From NCBI GenBank assembly GCA_050305935.1, contig JBNLGG010000026.1, forward strand, positions 1-52,149: a DNA stretch of 52,149 nt, written 5' to 3'. Positions within the stretch are counted from its first letter, which is position 1. Every line of letters begins with the position of its first letter. This DNA comes from CAJXNP01 sp050305935 (GTDB lineage: Bacteria > Bacteroidota > Bacteroidia > Cytophagales > Cyclobacteriaceae). Positions 35,901-44,365 of this stretch are shown piece by piece. The notes under the pieces were generated by a model. That model worked only from the letters and a program-made list of their open reading frames with translations, had not been told where the DNA came from and searched no databases. Made by a program: the position numbers and the translations under genes.

Positions 35901-38900
35901 ATGAAACAATGTTACCTTTTGGTTTGCATGGTATTGGCATTTAGCATAAGCGCAACTGCCCAGGAAAATGAGGGATTTGCGTCTGCAAGAGATGTTTTTA
36001 ATGCAAACTCAAGTAAGAAGCCCGTCCAGGTAAATGACGGTGAGGATGTGAATGTGACCGGAACGGTCACAGATGAAAATGGCCAACCATTTTTAGGTGT
36101 GACCATTGTTATTAAAGGGACTACCCAGGGAACCACAACTGACGTTGATGGCAGGTATTCGATTGATGTGCCGGACGATAACACCGTTTTGGTATTCTCA
36201 TTTGTGGGTTATATTACTGATGAGGTTTCTGTAGCGGGAAGATCGGTGATTGATATCGCATTGAAGCCGGATGTAATCTCATTGGGAGAAGTTGTCGTTA
36301 CTGCCCTTGGTGTAAAAAAGGATGCTAAGAAACTCGGTTATGCTGTAACTTCGGTTGAAACTGAGTCGCTCACAAAAAACAGGACGACTAATGTGATGGA
36401 GTCGCTTGAAGGTAGAGTGGCAGGCCTGAATATAACACCTCCTGCTGCAGGCGCCGGCTCCAGTATGCAGATCCGCTTAAGAGGACAAGCAGCGTTTGCG
36501 GGAGCAAGCAATTCACCCCTTTTTGTTATTAATGGCCTTCCCATCGATCAGGGGGCGCGGGGTGTGAATGGACGAGGTGAGCAAAGAGACCTTGGTGACA
36601 ACTTGCAGGCCCTCAATCCGGATGATATTGAGAGTATGACCGTATTAAAAGGATCAACGGCTTCAGCGATCTATGGAGCCCGTGCTGCCAATGGAGCCAT
36701 TATCATCACGACAAAAACCGGAAAAAAGAATCAGGGTATTGGAGTTGATTTTTCCTCCAGTTATACTTCCCTACATCCTCTGAATTTCCTGGATGAAATT
36801 CAGCAGACGGAGTATGGACAAGGAAGAGGGGGTGTGAGACCACAAGACATGGGAGAAGCTCAAAGTACAGGACAGTTTAGTTTTGGTGATAGACATGATG
36901 GGCAACCGTTTATTGGATTTGATGGCGTTTCCAGACCATATGTAGCGCACCCTGCAAAATTGTATGACTTTTTGCAAAACGGATCAACCTGGACAAATAC
37001 CATTGGTCTATCCGGAGGTAGCGACAAAGGAAGCTTCCGCGCTTCTTTCTCAAATATGGATGCTACGGGGATTCAGCCTACCAATGAGTATAACAAGCGG
37101 ATATTCAACGTAGGTGTTAACCATAATATCCTCGAGAAACTCTCTCTGCAATTAAATGTGAACTACTCTAATGAGGAAAACAGGAATCCACCACAAATAG
37201 GTACACAGGGACCTGGAGCTGTCAACTTCTTCAACCGGACTGCGCTTTCTACCCCAATCGAAGCATATGAACAAAGTGCAATAGATCCGGCGACGGGGGC
37301 TGAGCTAAGAACAAATGGTTTCCTGGGTACGATTAATAACCCTTACTATCAATTGCAAAAGGGATATTATTTTAATGACGACAGAAACCGTCTGCTCGGA
37401 ACAGCTACTTTAAGGTATGAGCTAACCGACTGGCTGTATGTTCAGGGAAGATATAACTACGACCGTTCTCATAATTTTAGAGAGTGGAATGAGTTAAACG
37501 GTGAAGGAGCAACAACCATTATTGACAATGGCTTTTACCGCGGTCGGTACGACATCCAGGAGACAAATACGACGGATATTAATGCGGATTTCCTGATAGG
37601 TGGAAACAAGGAATTTGGCAGGTTCTCTGTGGATGCCAGCTTTGGTGGAAATACCTGGAGAACAGAGTGGCAACGAAATTCCCATTATTCGAGACTGTTT
37701 GTAGTTCCGGACCTCTATACACTTAAAAATGGAACGGTCTCTTGGGTGAACGAAGGTAATCCAGCCCTGCAAAATTTCCAACCTTATCAGTACACAAAAA
37801 GTCGAGTAAATTCGCTATATGGATGGGCCGAATTTGGGTATAATGGAATCTTCTATGTAAACTTCACTGGCAGAACCGATTGGTTCTCAGTGCTGAATCC
37901 CCAGGACAATAGTGAGTTTTATCCTTCTGTGTCAGGTAGTTTTATATTCTCCGAGGTTTTGGGAGAGCAAAGTTGGCTAAACTATGGTAAGTTGAGAGCT
38001 TCTTGGGCTGAGGTAGGTAGTGCTAATGGTGTAAACCCATATGATGGAGTTCTTAATTATTCATTAAACTCACCATTCAACGGTCAGACCACTGCTGGAG
38101 TTAGTGGAACATTTGCACCAAACCCATTTTTGCGACCTTTTACGGTAAATGAAAAAGAAATCGGGTTGGAAATGAGAATGTTTAACAATAGACTGCATCT
38201 AGACCTGGCAGCATTTGATAAGGTGACAACGGACCAAATATTGGACGTTACTTTTTCCAATACCTCCGGATATGACAACTCGAAACAAAATGTTGCTTCA
38301 CTTCGCAATAGTGGATTTGAATCGTTTATCGAGGTAGTTCCAATCCAAACCAACGATTTTACCTGGACCAGTTCCTGGAACAATGCCTATCTTTCTACTG
38401 AAGTGTTGGATGTGGGCAATGAAAGTGGTACTATCCTGCTGATATACTTCAACGGAACAGGTAATGAGTTTCTTGGAGAGTTAAGGTATACCGAAGGTCT
38501 GGGAATGAATCAAATGTATACCAGGACTTATAGGAGAAATGATCAGGGACAAATCTTAGTCAGCGATGCTGGTCGATTACTTGCTACCAATAGCGACACA
38601 CCGGGTGCAGAGAATACAAATGGTTTCCTTCCGGTAGGAAGTTCCATTCCAAAACATACCGGTGGTTGGACAAATAATTTCACCTATAAAAACCTTTCAC
38701 TAGGTATCCATATTGATTATAAATTTGGTGGCACTGTATTATCATCTACTCATTTAAATATGCTGCGTCAGGGTCACTCCAAGCTTTCATTGGAAGGCCG
38801 TCGCCAGGGCGAAAGCGGAATCATTGTGCCAAACAGTGTGTATGAAAGCAACGGCCAGCCTAATACGACAGCCGTGTCGGATTTGCAGTCATTTTATGCA

Positions 38901-39197
38901 GACTATCGAAACCTTCAAATCGGTGACCCATTGACTTTTAAGTCAGATTTCATCAAGCTGAGAAATATCTCTGTGAGCTATAATTTCACCAGTATGGTGC
39001 AGAAAGTGCCAGCATTGAAATTTGTCAAAGGTTTGTCATTGTCGGCTTCCTGCCGAAATGCGGCCATTTTACATAAGGATCTTCCGGGATTGGATCCGGA
39101 AGCTATTCAGTCATCCGGTGACTTTAGGGCGGGTTATGAGAACTCTTCATTGCCAACCACCCGAAATTATAATGTCACCTTAAATGTTAAATTTTAG
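35901..39197 (+). CDS. SusC-like TonB-dependent outer membrane receptor (PUL2)
   Basis: A 1098-residue receptor with a Sec signal ending ...SISATAQ. An extended linker (about 21-50) precedes the carboxypeptidase-D-like domain (VTGTVTDENGQPFLGVTIVI). The junction LGEVVVTALGVKKDAKKLGY is the variant of a distinct SusC subgroup. The plug reads RVAGLNITPPAAGAGSSMQI to STASAIYGARAANGAIIITT, and the barrel ends in VTLNVKF. It is only distantly like the PUL1 SusC, so the two loci probably import different substrates. It overlaps the frame of the following susD, whose ATG comes 4 bp after its stop. Expression is presumably under the facing HTCS. Confidence 0.95.
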   Translation: MKQCYLLVCMVLAFSISATAQENEGFASARDVFNANSSKKPVQVNDGEDVNVTGTVTDENGQPFLGVTIVIKGTTQGTTTDVDGRYSIDVPDDNTVLVFSFVGYITDEVSVAGRSVIDIALKPDVISLGEVVVTALGVKKDAKKLGYAVTSVETESLTKNRTTNVMESLEGRVAGLNITPPAAGAGSSMQIRLRGQAAFAGASNSPLFVINGLPIDQGARGVNGRGEQRDLGDNLQALNPDDIESMTVLKGSTASAIYGARAANGAIIITTKTGKKNQGIGVDFSSSYTSLHPLNFLDEIQQTEYGQGRGGVRPQDMGEAQSTGQFSFGDRHDGQPFIGFDGVSRPYVAHPAKLYDFLQNGSTWTNTIGLSGGSDKGSFRASFSNMDATGIQPTNEYNKRIFNVGVNHNILEKLSLQLNVNYSNEENRNPPQIGTQGPGAVNFFNRTALSTPIEAYEQSAIDPATGAELRTNGFLGTINNPYYQLQKGYYFNDDRNRLLGTATLRYELTDWLYVQGRYNYDRSHNFREWNELNGEGATTIIDNGFYRGRYDIQETNTTDINADFLIGGNKEFGRFSVDASFGGNTWRTEWQRNSHYSRLFVVPDLYTLKNGTVSWVNEGNPALQNFQPYQYTKSRVNSLYGWAEFGYNGIFYVNFTGRTDWFSVLNPQDNSEFYPSVSGSFIFSEVLGEQSWLNYGKLRASWAEVGSANGVNPYDGVLNYSLNSPFNGQTTAGVSGTFAPNPFLRPFTVNEKEIGLEMRMFNNRLHLDLAAFDKVTTDQILDVTFSNTSGYDNSKQNVASLRNSGFESFIEVVPIQTNDFTWTSSWNNAYLSTEVLDVGNESGTILLIYFNGTGNEFLGELRYTEGLGMNQMYTRTYRRNDQGQILVSDAGRLLATNSDTPGAENTNGFLPVGSSIPKHTGGWTNNFTYKNLSLGIHIDYKFGGTVLSSTHLNMLRQGHSKLSLEGRRQGESGIIVPNSVYESNGQPNTTAVSDLQSFYADYRNLQIGDPLTFKSDFIKLRNISVSYNFTSMVQKVPALKFVKGLSLSASCRNAAILHKDLPGLDPEAIQSSGDFRAGYENSSLPTTRNYNVTLNVKF

Positions 39198-39201
39198 AGC
39201 C

Positions 39202-40767
39202 ATGAAAACGATAAAGCTATATATAACTCTCATCGTTGTTATCCTGTATTCGGCAGGATGTGACAAGGATTTTGTGGAGATCAACACAAATCCTTATGCA
39301 GTAAGTGATGTGGATCCGGCGTTGCTTTTTGCCGGCGCTCAACGCAGCCACCTTGGGACATTTGCGGCAGAACATACGATAGTGCAGCAATATGTTAATC
39401 CCTATAACCAGGGTGCTACTTTAGGTTTTAACTTTAATGCTGATATTGACGGTGTTAATAACCCAAAATGGGATCAGTCTTTTCCATCTGTTATCAGGAA
39501 TATGAACCAGGCTTTGATACTGTTAGGAGAAGAGACAGATAGAACAAACCTAAAGAGTATGATCCGTATTTGGAAGGCCCAGGTATTTATGGGACTTGTC
39601 GACAATTATGGAGACGTACCTTATTCTGAAGCTGGTAAGGCAGTAAGTGAAGGTATCTTTTTTCCTAAATACGATGATGATGCGGCCATTTACGATGACT
39701 TATATACAGAAATCAAAAGCGCTGTTGCTGCACTAAGTGCAAGCGCAGATTATGTAAAAGAAGATCTGTTTTATGGGGAAAACAGTCAGCTCCCGTCTGG
39801 TTCTGCGAGTGTCCAGGTTGCCAAATGGAAGAAGTTAGGCAATTCATTGCTTTTACGCCTGGGAATGCGTTATTCTAAATTGAATGCAAGCAAAGCGCAA
39901 TCTATTGTTTCAGAAGCATTTGCCGGCGGTGTGATGGATTCTAACGATGACAATGCCTACGTCAAATATGATGGAACGACCTATACGCAGGCCGATAATG
40001 ATTTTTTGCGCCAATTTTCAGCATTTGACTATGCAGCGGAACCTTTCGTTGATCATTTAAAATCGACAAATGATCCCCGGGGAAAATACATGCTGGCCAC
40101 CTATGATAATCCGGGTGAGGTTTTGAATGATCCGAATCCGGATACCGACTTAGCAAACCAGTTTGGTGTGCCAATCGGTGTTACAGATATTGAGCTTGCT
40201 GATACAGGACTTGGATATCGCGGCACTCGAGGTACAGGTTTAAATTATTCTCAAATAAATGTGTACGCGGTAGGTTCACCAGCCGCTCCCGATTTTTATG
40301 TCACCTACGCACAAACATCTCTGCTACTAGCGGAGGCAGCGCAAAGAGGTTGGATCACTGGCAATGTACAAGAACTGTATGAAGATGGAATAAGGGCTGA
40401 TCTTACGATGTATTCACTCTATCCAAATACAGATCCTATTTCTGACACAGAAATCAACGACTACCTGGCAGAACCAGGAGTAGCATTTAATGCGCCAGAC
40501 GCACTGGAACTAATCAATACACAGTATTGGATTGTTAATTTCAGAAACGGAACCGAGGCATTCGCCAATTTCAGAAGATCCGGATTTCCCGCACTAAGCC
40601 GAAATGATTTTAATGATGATCTGTTAGCTAACGGCGGTGATGGATTTGTACACAGAATGTCTTACCCTGACCGTGAGGGTTCAGCAAATGCAGACAACTA
40701 CAGCGCTGCCGTAGCCGCTATGGGTGGAGATAACCTGGTGCAAAGGGTGTTTTGGGATGTGCCTTAA
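39202..40767 (+). CDS. SusD-like lipoprotein, SusD-like_2 type (PUL2)
   Basis: A surface lipoprotein of 521 residues starting at ATG 39202, just after the susC stop. The signal ends in VVILYSAGCDKDF. DFVEINTNPYAVSDVDPALL with the downstream IVQQYVNPYNQG and VFMGLVDNYGDVPYSEAGKA are hallmarks of the SusD-like_2 branch (often annotated SusD/RagB), and the C-terminal FRRSGFPALSRNDFNDDL matches its end. It forms the lid and glycan-binding partner of the SusC just upstream. A hairpin terminator follows, so SusCD make one transcript apart from the sugar-acid genes. The ligand is unknown. Confidence 0.92.
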   Translation: MKTIKLYITLIVVILYSAGCDKDFVEINTNPYAVSDVDPALLFAGAQRSHLGTFAAEHTIVQQYVNPYNQGATLGFNFNADIDGVNNPKWDQSFPSVIRNMNQALILLGEETDRTNLKSMIRIWKAQVFMGLVDNYGDVPYSEAGKAVSEGIFFPKYDDDAAIYDDLYTEIKSAVAALSASADYVKEDLFYGENSQLPSGSASVQVAKWKKLGNSLLLRLGMRYSKLNASKAQSIVSEAFAGGVMDSNDDNAYVKYDGTTYTQADNDFLRQFSAFDYAAEPFVDHLKSTNDPRGKYMLATYDNPGEVLNDPNPDTDLANQFGVPIGVTDIELADTGLGYRGTRGTGLNYSQINVYAVGSPAAPDFYVTYAQTSLLLAEAAQRGWITGNVQELYEDGIRADLTMYSLYPNTDPISDTEINDYLAEPGVAFNAPDALELINTQYWIVNFRNGTEAFANFRRSGFPALSRNDFNDDLLANGGDGFVHRMSYPDREGSANADNYSAAVAAMGGDNLVQRVFWDVP

Positions 40768-40833
40768 AAAACTGAGTTTGGACTGTTTGTCAAAAGTCAG
40801 CCTTTAACAAGCAATCATAGAGATAAACCTAAC

Positions 40834-40865
40834 AAAGGCAACTGAATTTATTCAGTTGCCTTTTT
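40834..40865 (+). terminator. Terminator after the PUL2 susCD pair
   Basis: Perfect 13-base arms AAAGGCAACTGAA (40834-40846) and TTCAGTTGCCTTT (40851-40863) with a 4-base loop and a T-run. It lies 66 bp past the susD stop. Confidence 0.88.
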
Positions 40866-41069
40866 AACCCCCATTCATTTTCGACGATGAGGTATCGCCC
40901 AAAATATTTCATGGAATAGGTACAAGTTGTATCTGTCACTGAAATACTCTTAACAATTATTTATTGGTGGAAGCAATCGCGCACTGCTGCCCATACAATT
41001 CTATTGTTTTTAGGGGTGATAAATCTAAAGTCGGATTTCTAACCTTTTATTAACTAATCGTACAAAATC

Positions 41070-42068
41070 ATGAAACCAATAAAATTTATTCTATTGTTGG
41101 CAGTTTTATTGCCTTTCGAATTCAGCTCTTGTTCTGACGATGAGCCACAAGTGGAAACAGGGCTGATAGCCACAGATGCCCAAATCGTTAATTTAGGGGA
41201 CGGATTTTCCTTTACGGAAGGCCCGGCAGTGGATAAAAATGGCAATGTATTCTTCACCGATCAGCCTAATGATATCATTTATAAATGGAATGCCGTCAGT
41301 GGCGAAATCACCCCCTTTTTGGAAGAGACAGGCCGCTCTAATGGGATGGCTTTTGATAAAGACGGATTTCTTATCGCTTGTGCCGATATGCATGGTGAAT
41401 TATGGAAAATAGCGTCTGATGGCAGCCATGAAGTCCTCATCGATAATTACGAGGGCAAACTCCTCAATGGTCCAAATGATGTGTGGATCAATCCTGTTAC
41501 TGGTGGAATGTACATTACTGATCCGATCTTCCCCAGAGACTATTGGGATGAGGCAGATCCGCGTAAGCAGGGTTGGGAACCGACCCATTCGGAACAGGCG
41601 GAATCCGGTAAAGGAGGCCATGTGTATTACCTCGCTCCCGGAGCTCAATCCCTGGTTAGAGTGACTACCATGGCGGGGTGGAACGCAGATTCATGGCCAA
41701 ATGGCATCGTAGGAACACCAGATGGTAAAAAATTGTATGTGAACCAGTGGTCTTATAGTGGTTCGGGTGGGGTTTGGGTTTTCGATATAAATTCGGATGG
41801 GACTCTTACCAATATTCAGCCGTTTGTGCCAGGCCTAAACTTCTGTGATGGTATGTCAATGGACGACCGTGGCAATGTGTATGTGTCTACCAACATGGGC
41901 GTGGCTGTTTATAATCCGGCTGGTGACGAACTCGTAACGATATTCACAGGTGGAGGAGCTACCAACAATGTCTTTGCAGGTTCAGATGAGAAGACCTTAT
42001 TCATCACAGGGCCGGTTGATAAAGTAAATTCACTTCAAATGAATGTATCAGGAGTGGAAAAATTTTAA
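41070..42068 (+). CDS. SMP-30/gluconolactonase-family lipoprotein
   Basis: A 332-residue six-bladed propeller enzyme with a lipoprotein signal (FEFSSCSDDEP). The metal-site motifs of the family can be followed: Glu in TEGPAVDKNGNVFFTD, Asn in KLLNGPNDVWINPVTGG, WPNGIVGTPDGKKLYVNQWS, and Asp in FCDGMSMDDRGNVYVST. The family hydrolyses sugar lactones (glucono-, arabinono-, fucono- and related lactones) to aldonic acids using a divalent metal. As a lipoprotein it acts in the periplasm or on the outer membrane, not in the cytoplasm. It follows susCD behind a terminator, so it has its own promoter, and precedes the transporter/RraA/enolase genes. It would supply an aldonate to the dehydratase of the same cluster. 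Confidence 0.85.
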   Translation: MKPIKFILLLAVLLPFEFSSCSDDEPQVETGLIATDAQIVNLGDGFSFTEGPAVDKNGNVFFTDQPNDIIYKWNAVSGEITPFLEETGRSNGMAFDKDGFLIACADMHGELWKIASDGSHEVLIDNYEGKLLNGPNDVWINPVTGGMYITDPIFPRDYWDEADPRKQGWEPTHSEQAESGKGGHVYYLAPGAQSLVRVTTMAGWNADSWPNGIVGTPDGKKLYVNQWSYSGSGGVWVFDINSDGTLTNIQPFVPGLNFCDGMSMDDRGNVYVSTNMGVAVYNPAGDELVTIFTGGGATNNVFAGSDEKTLFITGPVDKVNSLQMNVSGVEKF

Positions 42069-42246
42069 AACCCTATTATCAGGTTTTTACTCCTGAAACA
42101 ACATACTCGTGAAATTGATAACAGACAGAGAAAGATTATTGAGTAGACAGTAAAATCACCTTGGTAGTTTGGATTCCGATAGAGTCAATAAATAGGAATC
42201 AGGCTTCCAAGGGTAGTTTCCAATTTGAATACCCGACTTTTTTCCA

Positions 42247-43368
42247 ATGAATGATACGATTGATTTAAAACTAATATTTTTAGCGGTTTTTAGCCTGATT
42301 GGATACATTACTATCACGCTGGCAGGCTTACATCAATATGCGGGATGGCTGTTAATGCTATTTTTTGTCTTTCTCGCCTTTGCTATCAGGAAAAAGAAAG
42401 CGTTAAGTGGATATACCTACACCATCTCCATCCTGGCGGTAGTGAGTCTGGCTATGTATTATGAGGATCTCTTTATTTCTATCGGAAGCTTTCAGCTCTC
42501 GAAGCTGATTGTTCCGCTCCTGCAAATTATCATGTTCGGGATGGGTACGGCCTTAAGCATCCGTGATTTTGGTCAGGTACTGAAAATGCCGAAGGGTGTG
42601 CTAGTGGGCTTGGTTTGTCAATTCACCATTATGCCCTTTATAGGATGGACCATTGCCAAGACATTTAATTTTGTGCCGGAAATTGGCGCCGGTGTTATTT
42701 TGATAGGCAGTTGCCCCAGTGGCCTGGCTTCCAATGTGATGGCATACCTTGCCAGAGCAAACCTTGCATTGTCTGTAACGCTTACAGCAGTGGCCACATT
42801 ACTCGCGCCTCTTGTCACGCCTTTTTATATGATGCTGTTAGCGGGAGAGTTTATTGCGGTCAATTTCTGGACAATGATGTGGAGTATATTACAGATTGTT
42901 ATCATACCGGTAGGCCTGGGCCTTGTTTTTAACCATTTCCTTCATGGAAAATTTAAGTGGCTTGACAGGGCCATGCCCTTCGTGTCTATGATTGGCATCG
43001 CCCTCATTATTGGTATCATTACCGCAGCCGGTAGAAACGATTTATTGGTCATCGGGCCGCTACTTATTTTTGCAGTTTTCCTTCACAATGTTTTTGGGTA
43101 TTCCCTTGGTTACTGGTTAAGCCGGGCGCTGAGAATGCCCGAGGCAGATTGCCGGACGATCGCACTTGAAGTGGGGCTGCAGAACGGAGGCCTGGCTACA
43201 GGCTTGGCACAGACAATGGGAAAACTCTCAACAGTAGGACTGGCCCCAGCGGTATTTAGCTCCCTGATGAACGTCACAGGATCCTCACTGGCATTGTGGT
43301 GGCGGGGTCGGCCCTTGCCGGAAAAAGGCGTAATAGAAGAAATAGAGTTCGAAAATGCACCTGGTTAA
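42247..43368 (+). CDS. BASS-family (bile acid:sodium symporter-like) transporter
   Basis: A 373-residue inner membrane protein with an N-terminal extension of about three helices (to about 75), then the BASS core. The core shows SKLIVPLLQIIMFGMGTALS, LIGSCPSGLASNVMAYLARA (the unwound Na+/substrate-site region) and EVGLQNGGLATGLAQTMGKL (the second half-repeat crossing). Characterised bacterial members move bile acids, pantoate, pyruvate or other small organic acids with Na+. Neighbours encode RraA-like and enolase-superfamily enzymes within 20 bp and 3 bp of one another, so it probably imports the sugar acid or its cleavage product across the inner membrane. Substrate is inferred from context only. 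Confidence 0.85.
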   Translation: MNDTIDLKLIFLAVFSLIGYITITLAGLHQYAGWLLMLFFVFLAFAIRKKKALSGYTYTISILAVVSLAMYYEDLFISIGSFQLSKLIVPLLQIIMFGMGTALSIRDFGQVLKMPKGVLVGLVCQFTIMPFIGWTIAKTFNFVPEIGAGVILIGSCPSGLASNVMAYLARANLALSVTLTAVATLLAPLVTPFYMMLLAGEFIAVNFWTMMWSILQIVIIPVGLGLVFNHFLHGKFKWLDRAMPFVSMIGIALIIGIITAAGRNDLLVIGPLLIFAVFLHNVFGYSLGYWLSRALRMPEADCRTIALEVGLQNGGLATGLAQTMGKLSTVGLAPAVFSSLMNVTGSSLALWWRGRPLPEKGVIEEIEFENAPG

Positions 43369-43388
43369 AAGTTAAAACAGTGAAAAGA

Positions 43389-44363
43389 ATGGTTATGTCT
43401 ACGATTAAGAACTTGTTGCTGGTTACGGCCGGCCTATTTTGCAATTTATCTCTGCATGCTCAGCAGATATCAAAAGAACAACTGATCTTCCTGACACCAG
43501 AGTGGAAAGGTGAACGATTTGATGACGGAAGGCCAAAAGTCCCGGATGCAATTCTCGAAAGAATGAGGCTGGTTACCCTGGAGGAGGCTTGGGCGACTTG
43601 CCGGGGTGCGGGATATAATTATCAGTATGAAGGTGATTGGATGCAGATCCACCCGGAAGGAGTTTTGGTTGGCAGGGCGCTAACAGCCACTTTTTTTCCT
43701 GGCCGACCTGATGTTCATGGGGCCATTCAGGATAAGGGCAATGCCGATGGGCGTGTTCTTTCTCCCAACTCATGGGCAATTGACATGTTACAGCCGGGTG
43801 ATGTATATGTGGTTGATCAACACGATACCAACATTGATGGGCCAACCATTGGTGACAACCTTGGCAATTCTATTTTTGCCAGGTCTGGCAATGGGATTGT
43901 CTATGATGGCCCAATCCGGGATGTAAATGGACTAAAAGAAATAGAAGGCTTTACGAGCTACTTCAAATCCTATCATCCGTCTCATCACTTCGGCAGTTAC
44001 AGCCCGGGCAATAACAAAGGACCGATCCGTTTGAATACTACCTTGATTGGTATCAACACGCCAACGCGAATTGGAGCGGCGACGGTGATGCCGGGTGATG
44101 TGGTGCTGGCAAGGGATGGTGGGGTCATGTTTATTCCGCCTCATCTGGCAGAACTGGTGGTTAAAACTTCTGAAATCGTCCGGTTGCGGGATATGTTTGG
44201 TCATCAACGATTGCGGGAGAAAAAATATACAGCGGGTCAGATCGATTCACGATGGACAGATGAAATTGAAAAAGATTTCTCACAATGGTTGAACGACCAC
44301 ATAGATGAACTTCCCGTACCCAAAGAACAAATTCAAGAATTGTTGAAAAACAGAACCTGGTAA
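43389..44363 (+). CDS. RraA-family protein with Sec signal peptide (aldolase/lyase-like)
   Basis: A 324-residue protein whose first 25 residues form a clear signal peptide (LLLVTAGLFCNLSLHAQQ). The start at ATG 43389 is chosen; ATG 43395 is also possible. The mature part has the RraA/HMG-CHA aldolase fold: TLEEAWATCRGAGYN, EGVLVGRALTATFFPGRPDV, MLQPGDVYVVDQHD, and the Arg-Asp site in GIVYDGPIRDVNGLKEIEGF, with VMPGDVVLARDGGVMFIPPH later. Family members cleave 2-oxo-acids to pyruvate or oxaloacetate plus a second product, or bind RNase E; the latter role is cytoplasmic. Export to the periplasm argues for an enzymatic role on an extracytoplasmic 2-oxo sugar acid. It lies between BASS and the enolase-like dehydratase with 20-bp and 2-bp gaps. 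Confidence 0.8.
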   Translation: MVMSTIKNLLLVTAGLFCNLSLHAQQISKEQLIFLTPEWKGERFDDGRPKVPDAILERMRLVTLEEAWATCRGAGYNYQYEGDWMQIHPEGVLVGRALTATFFPGRPDVHGAIQDKGNADGRVLSPNSWAIDMLQPGDVYVVDQHDTNIDGPTIGDNLGNSIFARSGNGIVYDGPIRDVNGLKEIEGFTSYFKSYHPSHHFGSYSPGNNKGPIRLNTTLIGINTPTRIGAATVMPGDVVLARDGGVMFIPPHLAELVVKTSEIVRLRDMFGHQRLREKKYTAGQIDSRWTDEIEKDFSQWLNDHIDELPVPKEQIQELLKNRTW

Positions 44364-44365
44364 TT

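Noticed and set aside
40921..40931. TACAA-G-TTGTA dyad before the SMP-30 gene, as an operator
   Set aside because: Short dyad in AT-rich DNA with arms inverted relative to the TTGTACA sites; chance is a fair explanation.
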